From positions 214,935,744 to 214,999,743 of the forward strand of contig BTPG01000005.1 of assembly GCA_036245525.1 (NCBI GenBank): 64,000 bases of DNA, in the 5' to 3' direction. Below are positions 42,361-54,754 of the stretch, piece by piece. Below the pieces are notes generated by a model. The model had not been told where the DNA came from, did no database searches, and saw nothing but the letters and a program-made list of their open reading frames with translations. Every line of letters begins with the position of its first letter. Within the stretch, counting starts at the first letter, position 1. Both the position numbers and the translations under genes were made by a program. This stretch comes from Semisulcospira habei (lineage: Eukaryota > Mollusca > Gastropoda > Semisulcospiridae).

Positions 42361-43110
42361 ATGTCGTATTTCAAAAACTTGATGAAGTTACCACTAGTAA
42401 CTGGAGATTCAGGTCGGCCTGCGCCAGAATCAATGACGGCTCAGTATGACTTAGAATCCACAACACTAGCAGTAGACGCGCAACGTACGCGGTTCGCGCT
42501 CCTTACGGAAGCTGAACTTGAAGCTTGTTCCAAACCCTTGATAGGATTCTGTGCGATTCGAAGTGCAATATATCCTATGAACATTAATCAGTTTTGTGTT
42601 ACGGCGCTGTTTTTAAACAATTCAGACGTAATTGCAACACACTGCCAAACAAAGGTCAAGTTGGGTACAGTGTTACCTATGGCACGGTATATAATGGATG
42701 GGCTATGGGTCATTAGTAATCATAGTCCACTAAAGATGAGTATTAGTTGTCACGGTAAAGGGGTCACGTACCAACAAATCAACCCACCATTATCGCTAAT
42801 CCGCCTCAATGAATCATGTACGGCTATTAGTGATAGATTGATGTTAACCCCTTACTACCAACAAGATAGCCAGTATCAGGTGGAAGACAAATTGATAGGA
42901 TGGATGGAAAACCATGCATTTTCCAATATAACGTTATGGAAACCATTTCATAGAGCTTTACCAGACTACGATCCCATCTCTTTGCCCAAAGAGTTAGATG
43001 AAATTAAGGAAATGCCAATGGATCATCTAATTGCTCGACTTCAGAGCGATTCGTTAAGCCAAAACAAGAATGGGCGATATGGAAACAGATCATCATTGGT
43101 TCTATCGTAG
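42361..43110 (+). CDS. env-like protein, truncated and frameshifted
   Basis: 249-residue ORF in the third-ORF position. It has the cysteine- and tryptophan-spaced pattern of the membrane-proximal half of errantivirus/baculovirus F-like envelope proteins (ALLTEAELEAC, GLWVISNHSPLK, PPLSLIRLNESC). Such proteins would mediate membrane fusion if complete. Two faults are visible: there is no signal peptide or N-terminal half before the ATG, and the ORF ends about 18 codons after slipping out of the frame that encodes a hydrophobic membrane-spanning segment (about 43085-43165). Either the frame has shifted or the ORF start and splice form are misjudged. As it stands the product would be unanchored. 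Confidence 0.68.
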   Translation: MSYFKNLMKLPLVTGDSGRPAPESMTAQYDLESTTLAVDAQRTRFALLTEAELEACSKPLIGFCAIRSAIYPMNINQFCVTALFLNNSDVIATHCQTKVKLGTVLPMARYIMDGLWVISNHSPLKMSISCHGKGVTYQQINPPLSLIRLNESCTAISDRLMLTPYYQQDSQYQVEDKLIGWMENHAFSNITLWKPFHRALPDYDPISLPKELDEIKEMPMDHLIARLQSDSLSQNKNGRYGNRSSLVLS

Positions 43111-43165
43111 GGACAGTTGTAGTGATCATAATTCGGGTAGCGTGTATACGATATAGAAAAAAAAA

Positions 43166-43668
43166 CTAGCGCATGGTTTGGCTCCATACTATCACGACTC
43201 AGGAAGGGTGAACGTGAGGTCACTGTGCCTACGTTGATTTCGGCGGCTGTGCAATCAGCAGACGTGAATGACGTCGCAAGAGCGAAGGACTCTACGCCGA
43301 TGATGGAGGGAGGAGTGCAGTTACTCCCCGCCTCGAACGTTGTCAAGTTTACCCGTCGTTGGGGTAACCAAGGATCAACGTGTTGCGATCCAGGAAGAAT
43401 CGTGAAGAATAACGAACACATGTGCAAAGACATAACCGAGTCGACGATTTTGATGTGAACATTTATGGGCGTGATTACGCCGGACAATAATAATTTTTAA
43501 TAAGGAGTGATCGATTTAAATAAGCGGTCATTCCGAAAAATGATGTATTTTGTGGATAACATGTTTAATTGTTTGAAATGATGTTGTTGTCTGAATATTG
43601 TGTAATGAAAAAAAAACGAATCTTGTGAATTAAGATTCCTTTTTTTTTCGGGTAGGTTTGGGAGGAGT
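43166..43668 (+). other. Gypsy 3' untranslated region
   Basis: Between the env-like ORF and the 3' LTR. A 77-codon frame at 43225-43458 could be an env cytoplasmic tail in another frame, but no motif supports it. Confidence 0.55.
43651..43668 (+). promoter_or_regulatory. polypurine tract
   Basis: GGTAGGTTTGGGAGGAGT directly before the LTR start TGTTACAC; primes plus-strand DNA synthesis. Confidence 0.75.
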
Positions 43669-44851
43669 TGTTACACTATAAGTGTATACGACCAATATCA
43701 CGGTCGGGTAATTTTATAATTTCCCTTGATATGAAAATAACGAGAATATAATTAGTACCACGGGCAGAGTACGGAGAGGGTTATGACACGGTCCACTTTG
43801 GCTACCACGGGCTCACGTGGAGTTGACAAGTGGCCGGCCCTACTAAGCTGGGACTAATGAATAAATAATGAGCCCTCGTTAGTAGTGAGGAACACAGACT
43901 CCTGCTGACAAGGAATAATTATGAGAGTCAGTAATAGATTACTGGTCAGCTAAGACCAGAGGACGCTGGCCACCATAATAGATGTGGAATAATTAGGAGA
44001 GACAGTAATAGGTTACTGGTCAGCTAAGATCAGAGGACGCTGGCCACCATAATAGATGTGGAATAATTAGGAGAGACAGTAATGGGTCCCTGGTCAGCTA
44101 AGATCAGAGGACGCTGGCCACCATAATAGATGTGGAATAATTATGAGAGACAGTAATGGGTTCCTTTGATAGCTAGGATCAGAGGACGCTGGCCACCATA
44201 ATAGATGTGGAATAATTAGGAGAGACAGTAATGAGTTCCTTTGATAGCTAGGATCAGAGGACGCTGACCAGCATAATAGATGTGGAATAATTATGAGAGA
44301 CAGTAATGGGTCCCTGGTCAGCTGGGATCAGAGGGCGCTATCCACCAGAGCAGATGGGGGGTAGATTATGGGCGACAGTAATAGCTCCTTTGACAGATAG
44401 GGTCAGGGGACGCGGGCCACCATGATAGATGTGGAATAATATGGGTGACAGTAATAACCCCTTTGACTGGTTGAGACAAAGGGGCGATGCCCTCGGCCAG
44501 AACGGGTATATATATTGGGGGGAAACACCCGAACGCGAGAGCTCACAACGAAGAAAACGAGATAGAGAGAGAGCTCGCACAATGACCAGAACGAGAGAGC
44601 TCACAACGAAGGGAACGAGATAGATAGAGAGTACACAACGAAGAGAGTGAGATAGATAGATAGAGGGAGCTGAGAAGCGAGAGACCGAGCTCCGGTATTT
44701 TCGCCATTTTAGTATGCCATGCTAGTAGGTTGGTTGTGCCCAACCTATTAGACCCACGATGACCAAGAAATAAAAGACTCTTATGGAAACACTCTTGTCT
44801 GGCTGCGTCTTCCATCTACAACACCTTGCGTGTGGCTGCGGTAGTGTAACA
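43669..44851 (+). repeat. 3' LTR of the Gypsy element
   Basis: 1183 bp, TGTTACACTA...TAGTGTAACA. Same U3 repeats, TATA and AATAAA as the 5' LTR. It abuts a hairpin MITE on its right. Confidence 0.96.
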
Positions 44852-45022
44852 CTACCCATTCAGCCCTGACGCACTACAGCAGGAGATGGATCGACCACGA
44901 TAATTCAAGGGTAGTGCCAGATTAGCTTGGCGCCGGTCGATCCATCTCCTGCAACTGATGCCTAGTCATTAGATGACGCCTCTCAACTGTGGGAAATACG
45001 GCCGTCGGGCTGAATGAGTTAA
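44852..45022. repeat. hairpin MITE interrupted at its left end by the LTR (copy 12)
   Basis: Begins CCCATTCAGCCCTGACGCAC (without its TTAA) and ends GTCGGGCTGAATGAGTTAA. Most of the right stem is deleted after ATTAGCTTGGCGC. The retrotransposon appears to have inserted at or into its left tip. Confidence 0.85.
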
Positions 45023-45023
45023 T

Positions 45024-45918
45024 CGAAACCTTTTGTTCACGCTGCTGTGTCGCAGATCATAGGATCACATTGACAATAAACCTTTTGTTCACGCTGCTGT
45101 GTCGCAGATCATAGGATCACATTGACAATAAACCTTTTGTTCACGCTGCTGTGTCGCAGATCATAGGATCACATTGACAATAAACCTTTTGTTCACGCTG
45201 CTGTGTCGCAGATCATAGGATCACATTGACAATAAACCTTTTGTTCACGCTGCTGTGTCGCAGATCATAGGATCACATTGACAATAAACCTTTTGTTCAC
45301 GCTGCTGTGTCGCAGATCATAGGATCACATTGACAGTAAACCTTTTGTTCACGCTGCTGTGTCGCAGATCATAGGATCACATTGACAATAAACCTTTTGT
45401 TGACGCTGCTGTGTCGCAGATCATAGGATCACATTGACAATAAACCTTTTGTTCACGCTGCTGTGTCGCAGATCATAGGATCACATTGACAATAAACCTT
45501 TTGTTCACGCTGCTGTGTCGCAGATCATAGGATCACATTGACAATAAACCTTTTGTTCACGCTGCTGTGTCGCAGATCATAGGATCACATTGACAATAAA
45601 CCTTTTGTTCACGCTGCTGTGTCGCAGATCATAGGATCACATTGACAATAAACCTTTTGTTCACGCTGCTGTGTCGCAGATCATAGGATCACATTGACAA
45701 TAAACCTTTTGTTCACGCTGCTGTGTCGCAGATCATAGGATCACATTGACAATAAACCTTTTGTTCACGCTGCTGTGTCGCAGATCATAGGATCACATTG
45801 ACAATAAACCTTTTGTTCACGCTGCTGTGTCGCAGATCATAGGATCACATTGACAATAAACCTTTTGTTCACGCTGCTGTGTCGCAGATCATAGAATCAC
45901 ATTGACAATAAACCTTTT
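45024..45918. repeat. 52-bp satellite-like array, about 17 copies, nearly identical
   Basis: Unit AAACCTTTTGTTCACGCTGC, TGTGTCGCAGATCATAGGAT and CACATTGACAAT. Only about three single-base variants are seen in nearly 900 bp. Starts one base after the MITE end. Confidence 0.97.
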
Positions 45919-45980
45919 AGCTCCGACGCTCAAAAAGTCAGCAAATAGGCACTTATCAAATTACCATTTTTACTTGCAGG

Positions 45981-46345
45981 ATGATTGATTGATTGGTTGG
46001 TTAGCGGGTTTGGGTTTAACGTCCACAGCGCCGGAGTGATAATGGACGGGCGAGTTACCGGGACATGGACAATTATTGCCTGTGGAGTACAACCATCAAC
46101 TCTGCCATTTTTCCACTTTCACCCATTCAGCCCGACGGCCGTATTTCCCAAATGTTGGAGGCGTCATCTCATGACTATGCACGGGTTGCAGGAGATGGAT
46201 CGACCATGATAATTTAAGGGCAGTGCCAGATTGCGCCAAGCTAATCTGGCACTACCTTTGAATTATCATGATCGACCCATCTCTTGCTGTAGTGCGTCAG
46301 GGCTGTATGGGTTAATTGTTTCAACGGACACGCTACAGAACAAGT
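45981..46345 (-). mobile_element. tRNA-derived SINE, decayed, split by a MITE (copy 2)
   Basis: GGTTTAACGTCCACAGCGCC and GTGATAATGGACGGGCGAG match the 3' half of the SINE at 35178. After CTGCCATTTTTCCACTTT a hairpin MITE intervenes (46121-46315), then TTTCAACGGACACGCTACAG resumes. The tRNA-like head is missing. Confidence 0.78.
46121..46315. repeat. TTAA-type hairpin MITE nested in a SINE (copy 13)
   Basis: ACCCATTCAGCCCGACGGCC on the left, CAGGGCTGTATGGGTTAA on the right; stem with GATGGATCGACCATGATAAT. The apex is shortened to AGATTGCGCCAAGC. Confidence 0.9.
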
Positions 46346-46469
46346 TCGTAGTTGTGTCACGTGACTCCTTATTATAGTCCGGTCAGCTCATGGGTATTGG
46401 CTGATTAACTTTTCAGTCTTGAGCTGTCCTCGTTGTTCTGGCTCTGCGCACCAAGATTCCATCAAACGT

Positions 46470-46621
46470 AACGCCTTGACTGTAACTGACAACACCGCTC
46501 GGCGGAACTTGACGACTAATCTACGTCACTACTTAACTACGTCACTACCTAACTACGTCACTAACTAACTACGTAACGACGCGTCTTTTCCGCCCCGCGG
46601 TGTCGTCAGTTGCAGTCAAGG
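46470..46621. repeat. array between GGCGGAA-type inverted ends (second locus)
   Basis: Left GCCTTGACTGTAACTGACAA and CACCGCTCGGCGGAA, right TTTTCCGCCCCGCGGTGTCG and TCAGTTGCAGTCAAGGGGTTAA, inverted. Interior: CTACGTCACTACTTAA-type units related to the arrays at 25362 and 26209. Confidence 0.8.
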
Positions 46622-46626
46622 GGTTA

Positions 46627-47038
46627 AGCCTACTCTGGCACTGACCACAAGGCCTTCTACCCTGGCACTGACCACAAGGCCTTCTACTCTGGCACTGACC
46701 ACAAGGCCTTCTACTCTGGCACTGACTACAAGGCCTTCTACCCTGGCACTGACCACAAGGCCTTCTACCCTGGCACTGACCACAAGGCCTTCTACCCTGG
46801 CACTGACCACAAGGCCTTCTACTCTGGCACTGACCACAAGGCCTTCTACTCTGGCACTGACTACAAGGCCTTCTACCCTGGCACTGACCACAAGGCCTTC
46901 TACCCTGGCACTGACCACAAGGACTTCTACCCTGGCACTGACCACAAGGCCTTCTACTCTGGCACTGACCACAAGGCCTTCTACTCTGGCACTGACCACA
47001 AGGCCTTCTACTCTGGCACTGACCACAAGGCCTTCTAC
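46627..47038. repeat. 27-bp minisatellite, about 15 copies
   Basis: Unit CTCTGGCACTGACCACAAGG plus CCTTCTA with CTACCC/CTACTC and CCAC/CTAC variants. Confidence 0.95.
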
Positions 47039-47243
47039 TCTGCTGACCTTTTATGGCGGTGAAGGCGAACGTTTTAGTTTATTTCCAACATGATGAAATC
47101 GCAACTGAGCAAGGCTGAATCAATGAGCTGACCGAGTTCCTAACCACGTGCATCGCGGTAAACGTCGTGCCCCAGTAGCGGTAACGGCCTTATGATTGAT
47201 CTAGAAGTTTAAAAAGTGATCGTTCTTCGTCAGCTGAAATCAT
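47039..47243. other. unassigned intron sequence
   Basis: Nothing recognised. Confidence 0.45.
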
Positions 47244-48037
47244 GCTGAACCCTTCGGCTGTCGGTAGCGCTTTTTCTCTCGATGATTCCTGCAGGCTTGG
47301 CTGGCTGACTGGATTCCTGCAGGACTGGCTGGCTGACTGGATTCCTGCAGGACTGGCTAGATGACTAGATTCCTGCAAGACTGGCTGGCTGACTAGATTC
47401 CTGTAGGACTGGCTAGATGACTAGATTCCTGCAGGCTTGGCTGGCTGACTGGATTCCTGCAGGACTGGCTAGATGACTAGATTCCTGCAGGCTTGGCTGG
47501 CTGACTGGATTCCTGCAGGACTGGCTAGATGACTAGATTCCTGCAGGCTTGGCTGGCTGACTGGATTCCTGCAAGACTGGCTAGATGACTAGATTCCTGC
47601 AGGCTTGGCTGGCTGACTGGATTCATGCAGGACAGGCTAGATGACTAGATTCCTGCCAGACTGGCTGGCTGACTGGATTCCTGCAGGACTGGCTAGATGA
47701 CTAGATTCCTGCAAGACTGGCTGGCTGACTGGATTCCTGCAGGACTGGCTAGATGACTAGATTCCTGCAAGACTGGCTGGCTGACTGGATTCCTGCAAGA
47801 CTGGCTGGCTGACTGGATTCCTGTAGGACTGGCTAGATGACTTGATTCCTGCAAGACTGGCTGGCTGACTGGATTCCGGCAGGACTGGCTGGCTGACTGG
47901 ATTCCGGCAGGACTGGCTGTATGACTGGATTCCTGCAGGACTGGCTGGCTGACTGGATTCCGGCAGGACTGGCTGGTTGACGGCATTCCTGCAGGAATCG
48001 TCGCGACAAAAAGCGCTACCGACAGCCACGGGGTTAA
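47244..48037. repeat. TIR-bounded minisatellite element B (27-bp unit, ~27 copies)
   Basis: Left end GAACCCTTCGGCTGTCGGTA, GCGCTTTTT and GATTCCTGCAGG; right end GTCGCGACAAAAAGCGCTAC, CGACAGCC and GGGGTTAA, inverted. Interior unit GATTCCTGCAGGACTGGCTG plus GCTGACT, partly in 54-bp doublets (GGCTGGCTGACT / GGCTAGATGACT). Terminal sequence is shared with element A (16150-17109) but the repeat unit differs apart from ATTCCTGCAGG. Confidence 0.88.
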
Positions 48038-48174
48038 TTGTGATCTCTCAACGGAATCATACAGCAGTTAATTGTGACCAATATAGTGCCTCTGGCGCTC
48101 AGAGCCAACTGCAAAGGTGCGATGCTGAACTAGCACTAGCACTAGCTCCCAGCTACACAGAGTTCAGTCAGATG

Positions 48175-48297
<123 letters not shown>

Positions 48298-48354
48298 CGG
48301 TCCGACCTGCCGGGAGACCCCCACCGCTGACATGTGCTGTTGTGTGTTTGTCAG

Positions 48355-48484
48355 GTGGTAGGGGACTCGACCTTTGTGGCTCCCGCTGTCCAGTTGGCCA
48401 TACTGCTGTCCCGCAGAACCGAACACACCTACCTGTACACCTTCAACCACGTGTCACCCATCTCCAAAGACCCGCTCTGGATGG
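48355..48484 (+). CDS. esterase exon 8
   Basis: Acceptor GTTGTGTGTTTGTCAG, donor GGATGG|GTGAGT; phase 0 in, phase 1 out. Encodes VVGDSTFVAPAVQLAILLSR, then RTEHTYLYTFNHVSPISKDP and LWMG. It matches the cholinesterase block VVGDxxxxxPxxxLA...YxYxFxH...PLWMG that leads directly into the catalytic His of exon 9. A 21-bp tandem array starts about 50 bp downstream. Confidence 0.94.
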
Positions 48485-48529
48485 GTGAGTAACCCGCACT
48501 GCACTTTGTATCTTGTTATTATGAGCGAG

Positions 48530-48836
48530 TAGCGTTCAGTAGTCAGTGAGCAGCGTTCAGTAGTCAGTGAGCAGCGTTCAGTAGTCAGTGAGCAGCGTTC
48601 AGTAGTCAGTGAGCAGTGTTCAGAAGTCAGTGAGCAGCGCTCAGAAGTCAGTGAGCAGTGTTCAGTAGTCAGTGAGCAGTGTTCAGTAGTCAGTGAGCAG
48701 CGTTCAGAGGTCAGTGAGCAGTGTTCAGTAGTCAGTGAGCAGTGTTCAGTAGTCAGTGAGCAGTGTTCAGTAGTGACTGAGCAGTGTTCAGTAGTCAGTG
48801 AGCAGTGTTCACTAGTCAGTGAGCAGTGTTCAGCAC
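48530..48836. repeat. 21-bp minisatellite, about 14 copies
   Basis: Unit GTTCAGTAGTCAGTGAGCAG plus C/T. Confidence 0.95.
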
Positions 48837-48958
48837 GCTGTCACACTGGTTGTCTACGGCTGTCAGCCGTAGCAAATCGAGGGAGACAACATGTGTATTA
48901 GGCTGTATCTGTTAAATTGTGTTAACACATTGGCCTGTCTGTAGACTGTAGATCAACA

Positions 48959-49017
48959 CCGCCGTGAGATGGCCTTAGTTGCCTGCTCGGCGTTAAACCC
49001 AAATAACTAACTAACTA
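48959..49017 (+). mobile_element. ultra-short retroposed SINE tail with 14-bp target duplication
   Basis: A 59-bp insert (CCGCCGTGAGATGGCCTTAG ... CGGCGTTAAACCCAAATAAC with (CTAA)n tail) between direct repeats ACTGTAGATCAACA at 48945-48958 and 49018-49031. GGCGTTAAACCC plus a tetramer tail resembles the 3' end of mollusc-type SINEs. Severe 5' truncation. Confidence 0.8.
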
Positions 49018-49031
49018 ACTGTAGATCAACA

Positions 49032-49940
49032 GACAGAGTGCGATCCGCACAGCCGATCTAAAACAGTGATGCAGCAGGTCCGACCAGGACTCCGGCCAAA
49101 TAGCAAAAAGTAAAGAGATAAGCGAAAATAAAAATACAGGGTCAATGTAATAAAGCATCAGAAAAAGAAAACGAAATTGAGTTAAAGTTACGAATCAAAT
49201 TAAATTTGCTCTCTGATCTTGACCCAGTCAAATTGCTAATATTTGCGTGGCCGCCGGCCATATAATCCTTTAACCCTATAATCCCTTAACCTTATAATCA
49301 CTCTAATATATGCCTAATTTTTATTTTCTTTTAGCATTTTAATTTATTTAACCATGCTTCTTATTAATCCATTTATATACAATTATAGGTTCTTTTAACC
49401 TTGTTTTAAACCAAAATACTCTAAATAAAATAGCACATACTATTGAAATATATCTGACTCCTAATTTTTAATATTTTAAAATCTATTTTATTACGTCTCT
49501 TACCAAAATTTCTCTACATACGCAGGCTCCTTTTAACTTTCTTTTAATAAAGACTTTATAAATAAAATAGTGTACATCAAACATCTTAATCTTTTTTTTT
49601 AAACATAACTAAACATAGCAGTGCTGAATCGCCGCTCGGCTTTGGTCCTGCTGGCCCTCTACAACCTCCCGGTCCGCCCCGCGTTGCCCCCCTCCCCCTC
49701 CCCCCCCCGTCCCGCCCTACAACACCAGGTTAAATCTGATAGTCCCCCATACATTTTTTAATGTCAGATGGGGCAGTAAGCTGGACTGAGTAGCAGTGTG
49801 TTAACACACCGTAATGTCGACATTGTCAGCAAAGGAGACAAAACGACCATGTTGAAGCAGTCGGCCGTAAGCTCCAAATTCTCAAATATGCATTCTGACA
49901 CTAATACATGTTTGCACCTTGCCATGAATTTTGACTAGTG
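49032..49940. other. AT-rich intron sequence, no gene
   Basis: Low GC between 49120 and 49610, then a C-rich patch (49685-49708). No recognised repeat. Confidence 0.55.
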
Positions 49941-49944
49941 AGCG

Positions 49945-50156
49945 CCTAGTTAAAATCCCCAACGATGTCTTCCCATCGGCCTAGTTAAAAATGCCCAACG
50001 ATGTCTTCCCATCGGCCTAGTTAAAAATCCCCCACGATGTCTTCCCATCGGCCTAGTTAAAAATCCCCAACGATGTCTTCCCATCGGCCTAGTTAAAAAT
50101 CCCCAACGATGTCTTCCCATCGGCCTAGTTAAAAAACCCAACGATGTCTTCCCATC
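49945..50156. repeat. 35-bp minisatellite, about 6 copies (left part)
   Basis: Unit CCCAACGATGTCTTCCCATC plus GGCCTAGTTAAAAAT. Continues at 52126-52210 on the other side of an inserted LINE. Confidence 0.95.
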
Positions 50157-52125
<1,969 letters not shown>

Positions 52126-52210
52126 TCTTCCCATCGGCCTAGTTAAAAATGCCCAACGATGTCTTCCCATCGGCCTAGTTAAAAATCCCCAACGATGTCT
52201 TCCCATCGCA
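52126..52210. repeat. 35-bp minisatellite (right part)
   Basis: About 2.4 further units of the array interrupted by the LINE. Confidence 0.92.
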
Positions 52211-52235
52211 GTTCAGCTGACAAAATATCCCGTAT

Positions 52236-52432
52236 ATACCCTTTTAGCCCCAAGGTCCAATTTCTCAAATTTTGGAAGTGTTGCCTAATGACTATATATC
52301 AGTTGCAGGTGATGGATGGACCATGGTAATTCAAGGGTAGTGCCAGATTAGCTTGGCGCCTGAAGGCACTATCCTTGAATTATCATGGGCAATCCATCTC
52401 CTGCTGTAGGGACTCGGGGCTAAACGGGTTAA
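52236..52432. repeat. TTAA-type hairpin MITE (copy 14)
   Basis: TACCCTTTTAGCCCCAAGGT on the left, GGGGCTAAACGGGTTAA on the right. The right stem is partly deleted (GGCGCCTGAAGGCACTATCC). Confidence 0.88.
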
Positions 52433-52469
52433 AAGAGATGTCAAAAGAACCTGGCGCCTACATAGATAC

Positions 52470-52610
52470 GCCAACGCAACGCAACGCAACACAGCACAGT
52501 ACAATACAAAAATACTATACAATGCAATGCAATGCAATGCAGCGCGGTACAGTACAATACAATACAAAACAATGCAATGCAATAATAATTTATTAATCCT
52601 TCATGATCTT
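52470..52610 (-). repeat. pentamer array and minimal Rex1-like LINE end
   Basis: On the minus strand GGATTAATAAATTATTATTG is followed by (CATTG/TATTG)n. This is the same end as the Rex1-like LINE at 4045-4105, so only about 25 bp of element plus tail inserted. Confidence 0.65.
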
Positions 52611-52892
52611 GCACCACCCTTGAGTTGTCATGATCAATCCGCATTTCCGTATGGACTCGAGATATGTCCCATCCGGGTACGCGGCAAGTGCGGCGCGTCT
52701 GAAATGATGTATCAACAGACGTAATTGGTCCATTTTTCTGTGACGTGCGTGTGGGTTCTATGCTAATGTTGCAATACACATCGCCTGGGGGTCAGATACA
52801 TCGATATATCAACGCCATGTTTCTTGCTACATTTGTTTACCGTCATCTGGTAAACTTGTGCTGGTCTGTGATTTCGGACCTTACGGCTTTGT

Positions 52893-53330
52893 TTAATTGA
52901 TTGATTGTACATTGCTTAACGTCCCGACAGCAACAAGACTTTCTCAGGACGTGCCTGCACTGCATATGAAAAAAAAAACAACCGAAACTAAACAGAGCAT
53001 TGAATGTATGTCACCAGCCGGTCCAATACGTTAAATAAACAAACGAAATGGGGCCTAAATAAACCTAAGACCATTTAGCAACACACATCCAATATCAAGA
53101 GCTACAGACAGCGCAGACAGTAGGGAGAGTTTAGAAAAGGAAAATACAGGTGAATGGACCAAGGGTAGACAGAAACACGTGCCCCAGAATAGAGGAGAAA
53201 CCCCACCCTGTGGGGCTGACCAGGTGACCCTGGGAACTAAAAAGTAGTTAACCCCACCCAAGTCCCCCAGGGCAGACCCGGGTGGGGATTACGGCTTGGA
53301 ACCGTAAGATCCAAACTCACAGATCAGCAC
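52893..53330 (-). mobile_element. ~430-bp SINE-like repeat (GACGTTAAGCAATGTA tail), copy 1
   Basis: Reverse complement of the insertion at 61364-61876. Shared blocks: TCCCTACTGTCTGCGCTG, GGTCAGCCCCACAG and GTTGCTGTCGGGACGTTAAG. The protein-like frame at 53055-53261 is non-coding repeat. Confidence 0.8.
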
Positions 53331-53339
53331 ACAACATTG

Positions 53340-53540
53340 ATTGCCCTGACGCACCAGAGCAGGAGATGGATCGACCATGATCAGTCAAGGGTAGTGTCAG
53401 ATTAGCTTGGCTCCTTCAGGCGCCAAGCTAATCTGGCACTACCCTTGAATGATCATGGTCGATCCATCTGACGCGTGATCGTTAGGTGACGCCTCCAAAA
53501 GTGTTGAAATGCTGCCTTGCTGGGGGTTTTAACAGGTTAA
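53340..53540. repeat. TTAA-type hairpin MITE (copy 15)
   Basis: GCCCTGACGCACCAGAGCAG on the left; right end ...AACAGGTTAA. Stem TGATCAGTCAAGGGTAGTGT with GATTAGCTTGG arms. Confidence 0.86.
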
Positions 53541-54754
53541 AGTTGTGAGACGTTTACTGGCATCTTTCATTTTCATACATAGACAGGTAGCACAGTGTAA
53601 CGTCGGTGTCTCACGAGGACTGTAACGTGGGTGTCTCACGAGGACTGTAACGCACGCAGACTTTCAACCGGTCGCACGCACATACTCGTAAACGCAACGG
53701 GCACATGCACAGCAACGTCAACTCTCAGTCGGACGCATTCGTGCAATATAAACGCAAAACAGTCTTTTTTCTCTGTGGCCCCGTTTATCAAACTAAGTAA
53801 CAAAACGTGAACTCAAACACGCTCTTTACAAAATACACAATTCTCAACACTAGCACATCACCCCCACATCCACACACAATATAGTAAAAGCCAGGTTAGG
53901 CACAAGTCCTCAGTATCCAACCTGTTCCCTGCTGTTATCGCTCTGTATCGTTCGCACGTTCCTTCACATCTAGGCGTGTAGTTTCTTGCGTCACGCGTAC
54001 GTGAAGCTGTCACACGTTCCCCGAACTGTGGACGTCCTCTCTAATCGCTCATCTTGCGCAGCCTCTGTTGGCTTTGATGTCTTTGCACTAAGTCTATCGC
54101 TCCCCGAGCGGTGAATGTCCTCACGACACGTTCCTCCAGCGGCAGCCTCTGTTGACTTTGACGTTTCGGCGTCACGTCTCTCCGCTCCGCACAAGAACTC
54201 TGTACAATAAAGTTCTCATATCATAACACTTGCTTATCACACACATATTGGATGATATGAAGTACATTACGTAACCTTTCTACACCTTCATTCACACACT
54301 CGTGCTTCATAAAACAGACTAAATTTGCAACACACCATATTCACTACACTGACAAAGACTATAACATGACGCACCCGCCATACACGGGTTCGTACATAGG
54401 AAAAGATTATACTTAACACAACCAGGTACTACCTTCATAAGCGACTTAGGCATACACACCTCACATTCCTTAGTTATCCATCTCGGTAAATAACTACATA
54501 GGAAAATCACCGGTTATCTCAACAAATTCTAAACCGAAATAACTGAACCAAATCAACGCTACACAACCGAACTAAATCTTACTAACGCATACTATCTTTA
54601 ACTCAGTAGCTGTCGATAATTCATATAAAAGAACGTACCTGAAATCTAGGTTTCAGAGTCTTGGAATACGGCTAGAATGTCCACATACGCCCGCCCTCAA
54701 TGACATAATAGCCCGTACTGAATACTCTAGAGCCCCGTTAGACTGAGCTCTCCC
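53541..54754. other. noncoding region with a ~100-bp tandem duplication
   Basis: No gene recognised. GCAGCCTCTGTTG(G/A)CTTTGA.GT occurs at about 54059 and 54144 in a 90-100 bp duplicated block, with GTGTCTCACGAGGACTGTAACG twice near 53607-53650. An AATAAAG follows at 54205. It could be an LTR remnant, but no second copy is in the window. Confidence 0.5.

Larger units (their letters stand above)
35637..44851 (+). mobile_element. Ty3/Gypsy LTR retrotransposon with gag, pol and env-like ORF
   Basis: About 9.2-kb element. LTRs 35637(in gap)-36819 and 43669-44851 are about 1183 bp, with TGTTACACTA...TAGTGTAACA ends. I count about five substitutions between them by eye, so insertion is recent. Internal order: primer site, gag (frame 2), pol (frame 1, protease-RT-RNase H-integrase), env-like ORF, polypurine tract. 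RT before integrase identifies Gypsy. It lies in the intron between esterase exons 7 and 8, in the same orientation as the gene. The left target duplication cannot be checked because of the gap. Confidence 0.95.

Noticed and set aside
42361..43110. Env-like ORF as a captured host gene
   Set aside because: Position between pol and the LTR and the cysteine/tryptophan pattern fit an env-like third ORF; nothing suggests a host origin.
46616..47026. 136-residue ORF of VVSARVEGL repeats
   Set aside because: 27-bp tandem array lying in an intron; no start context or domain.
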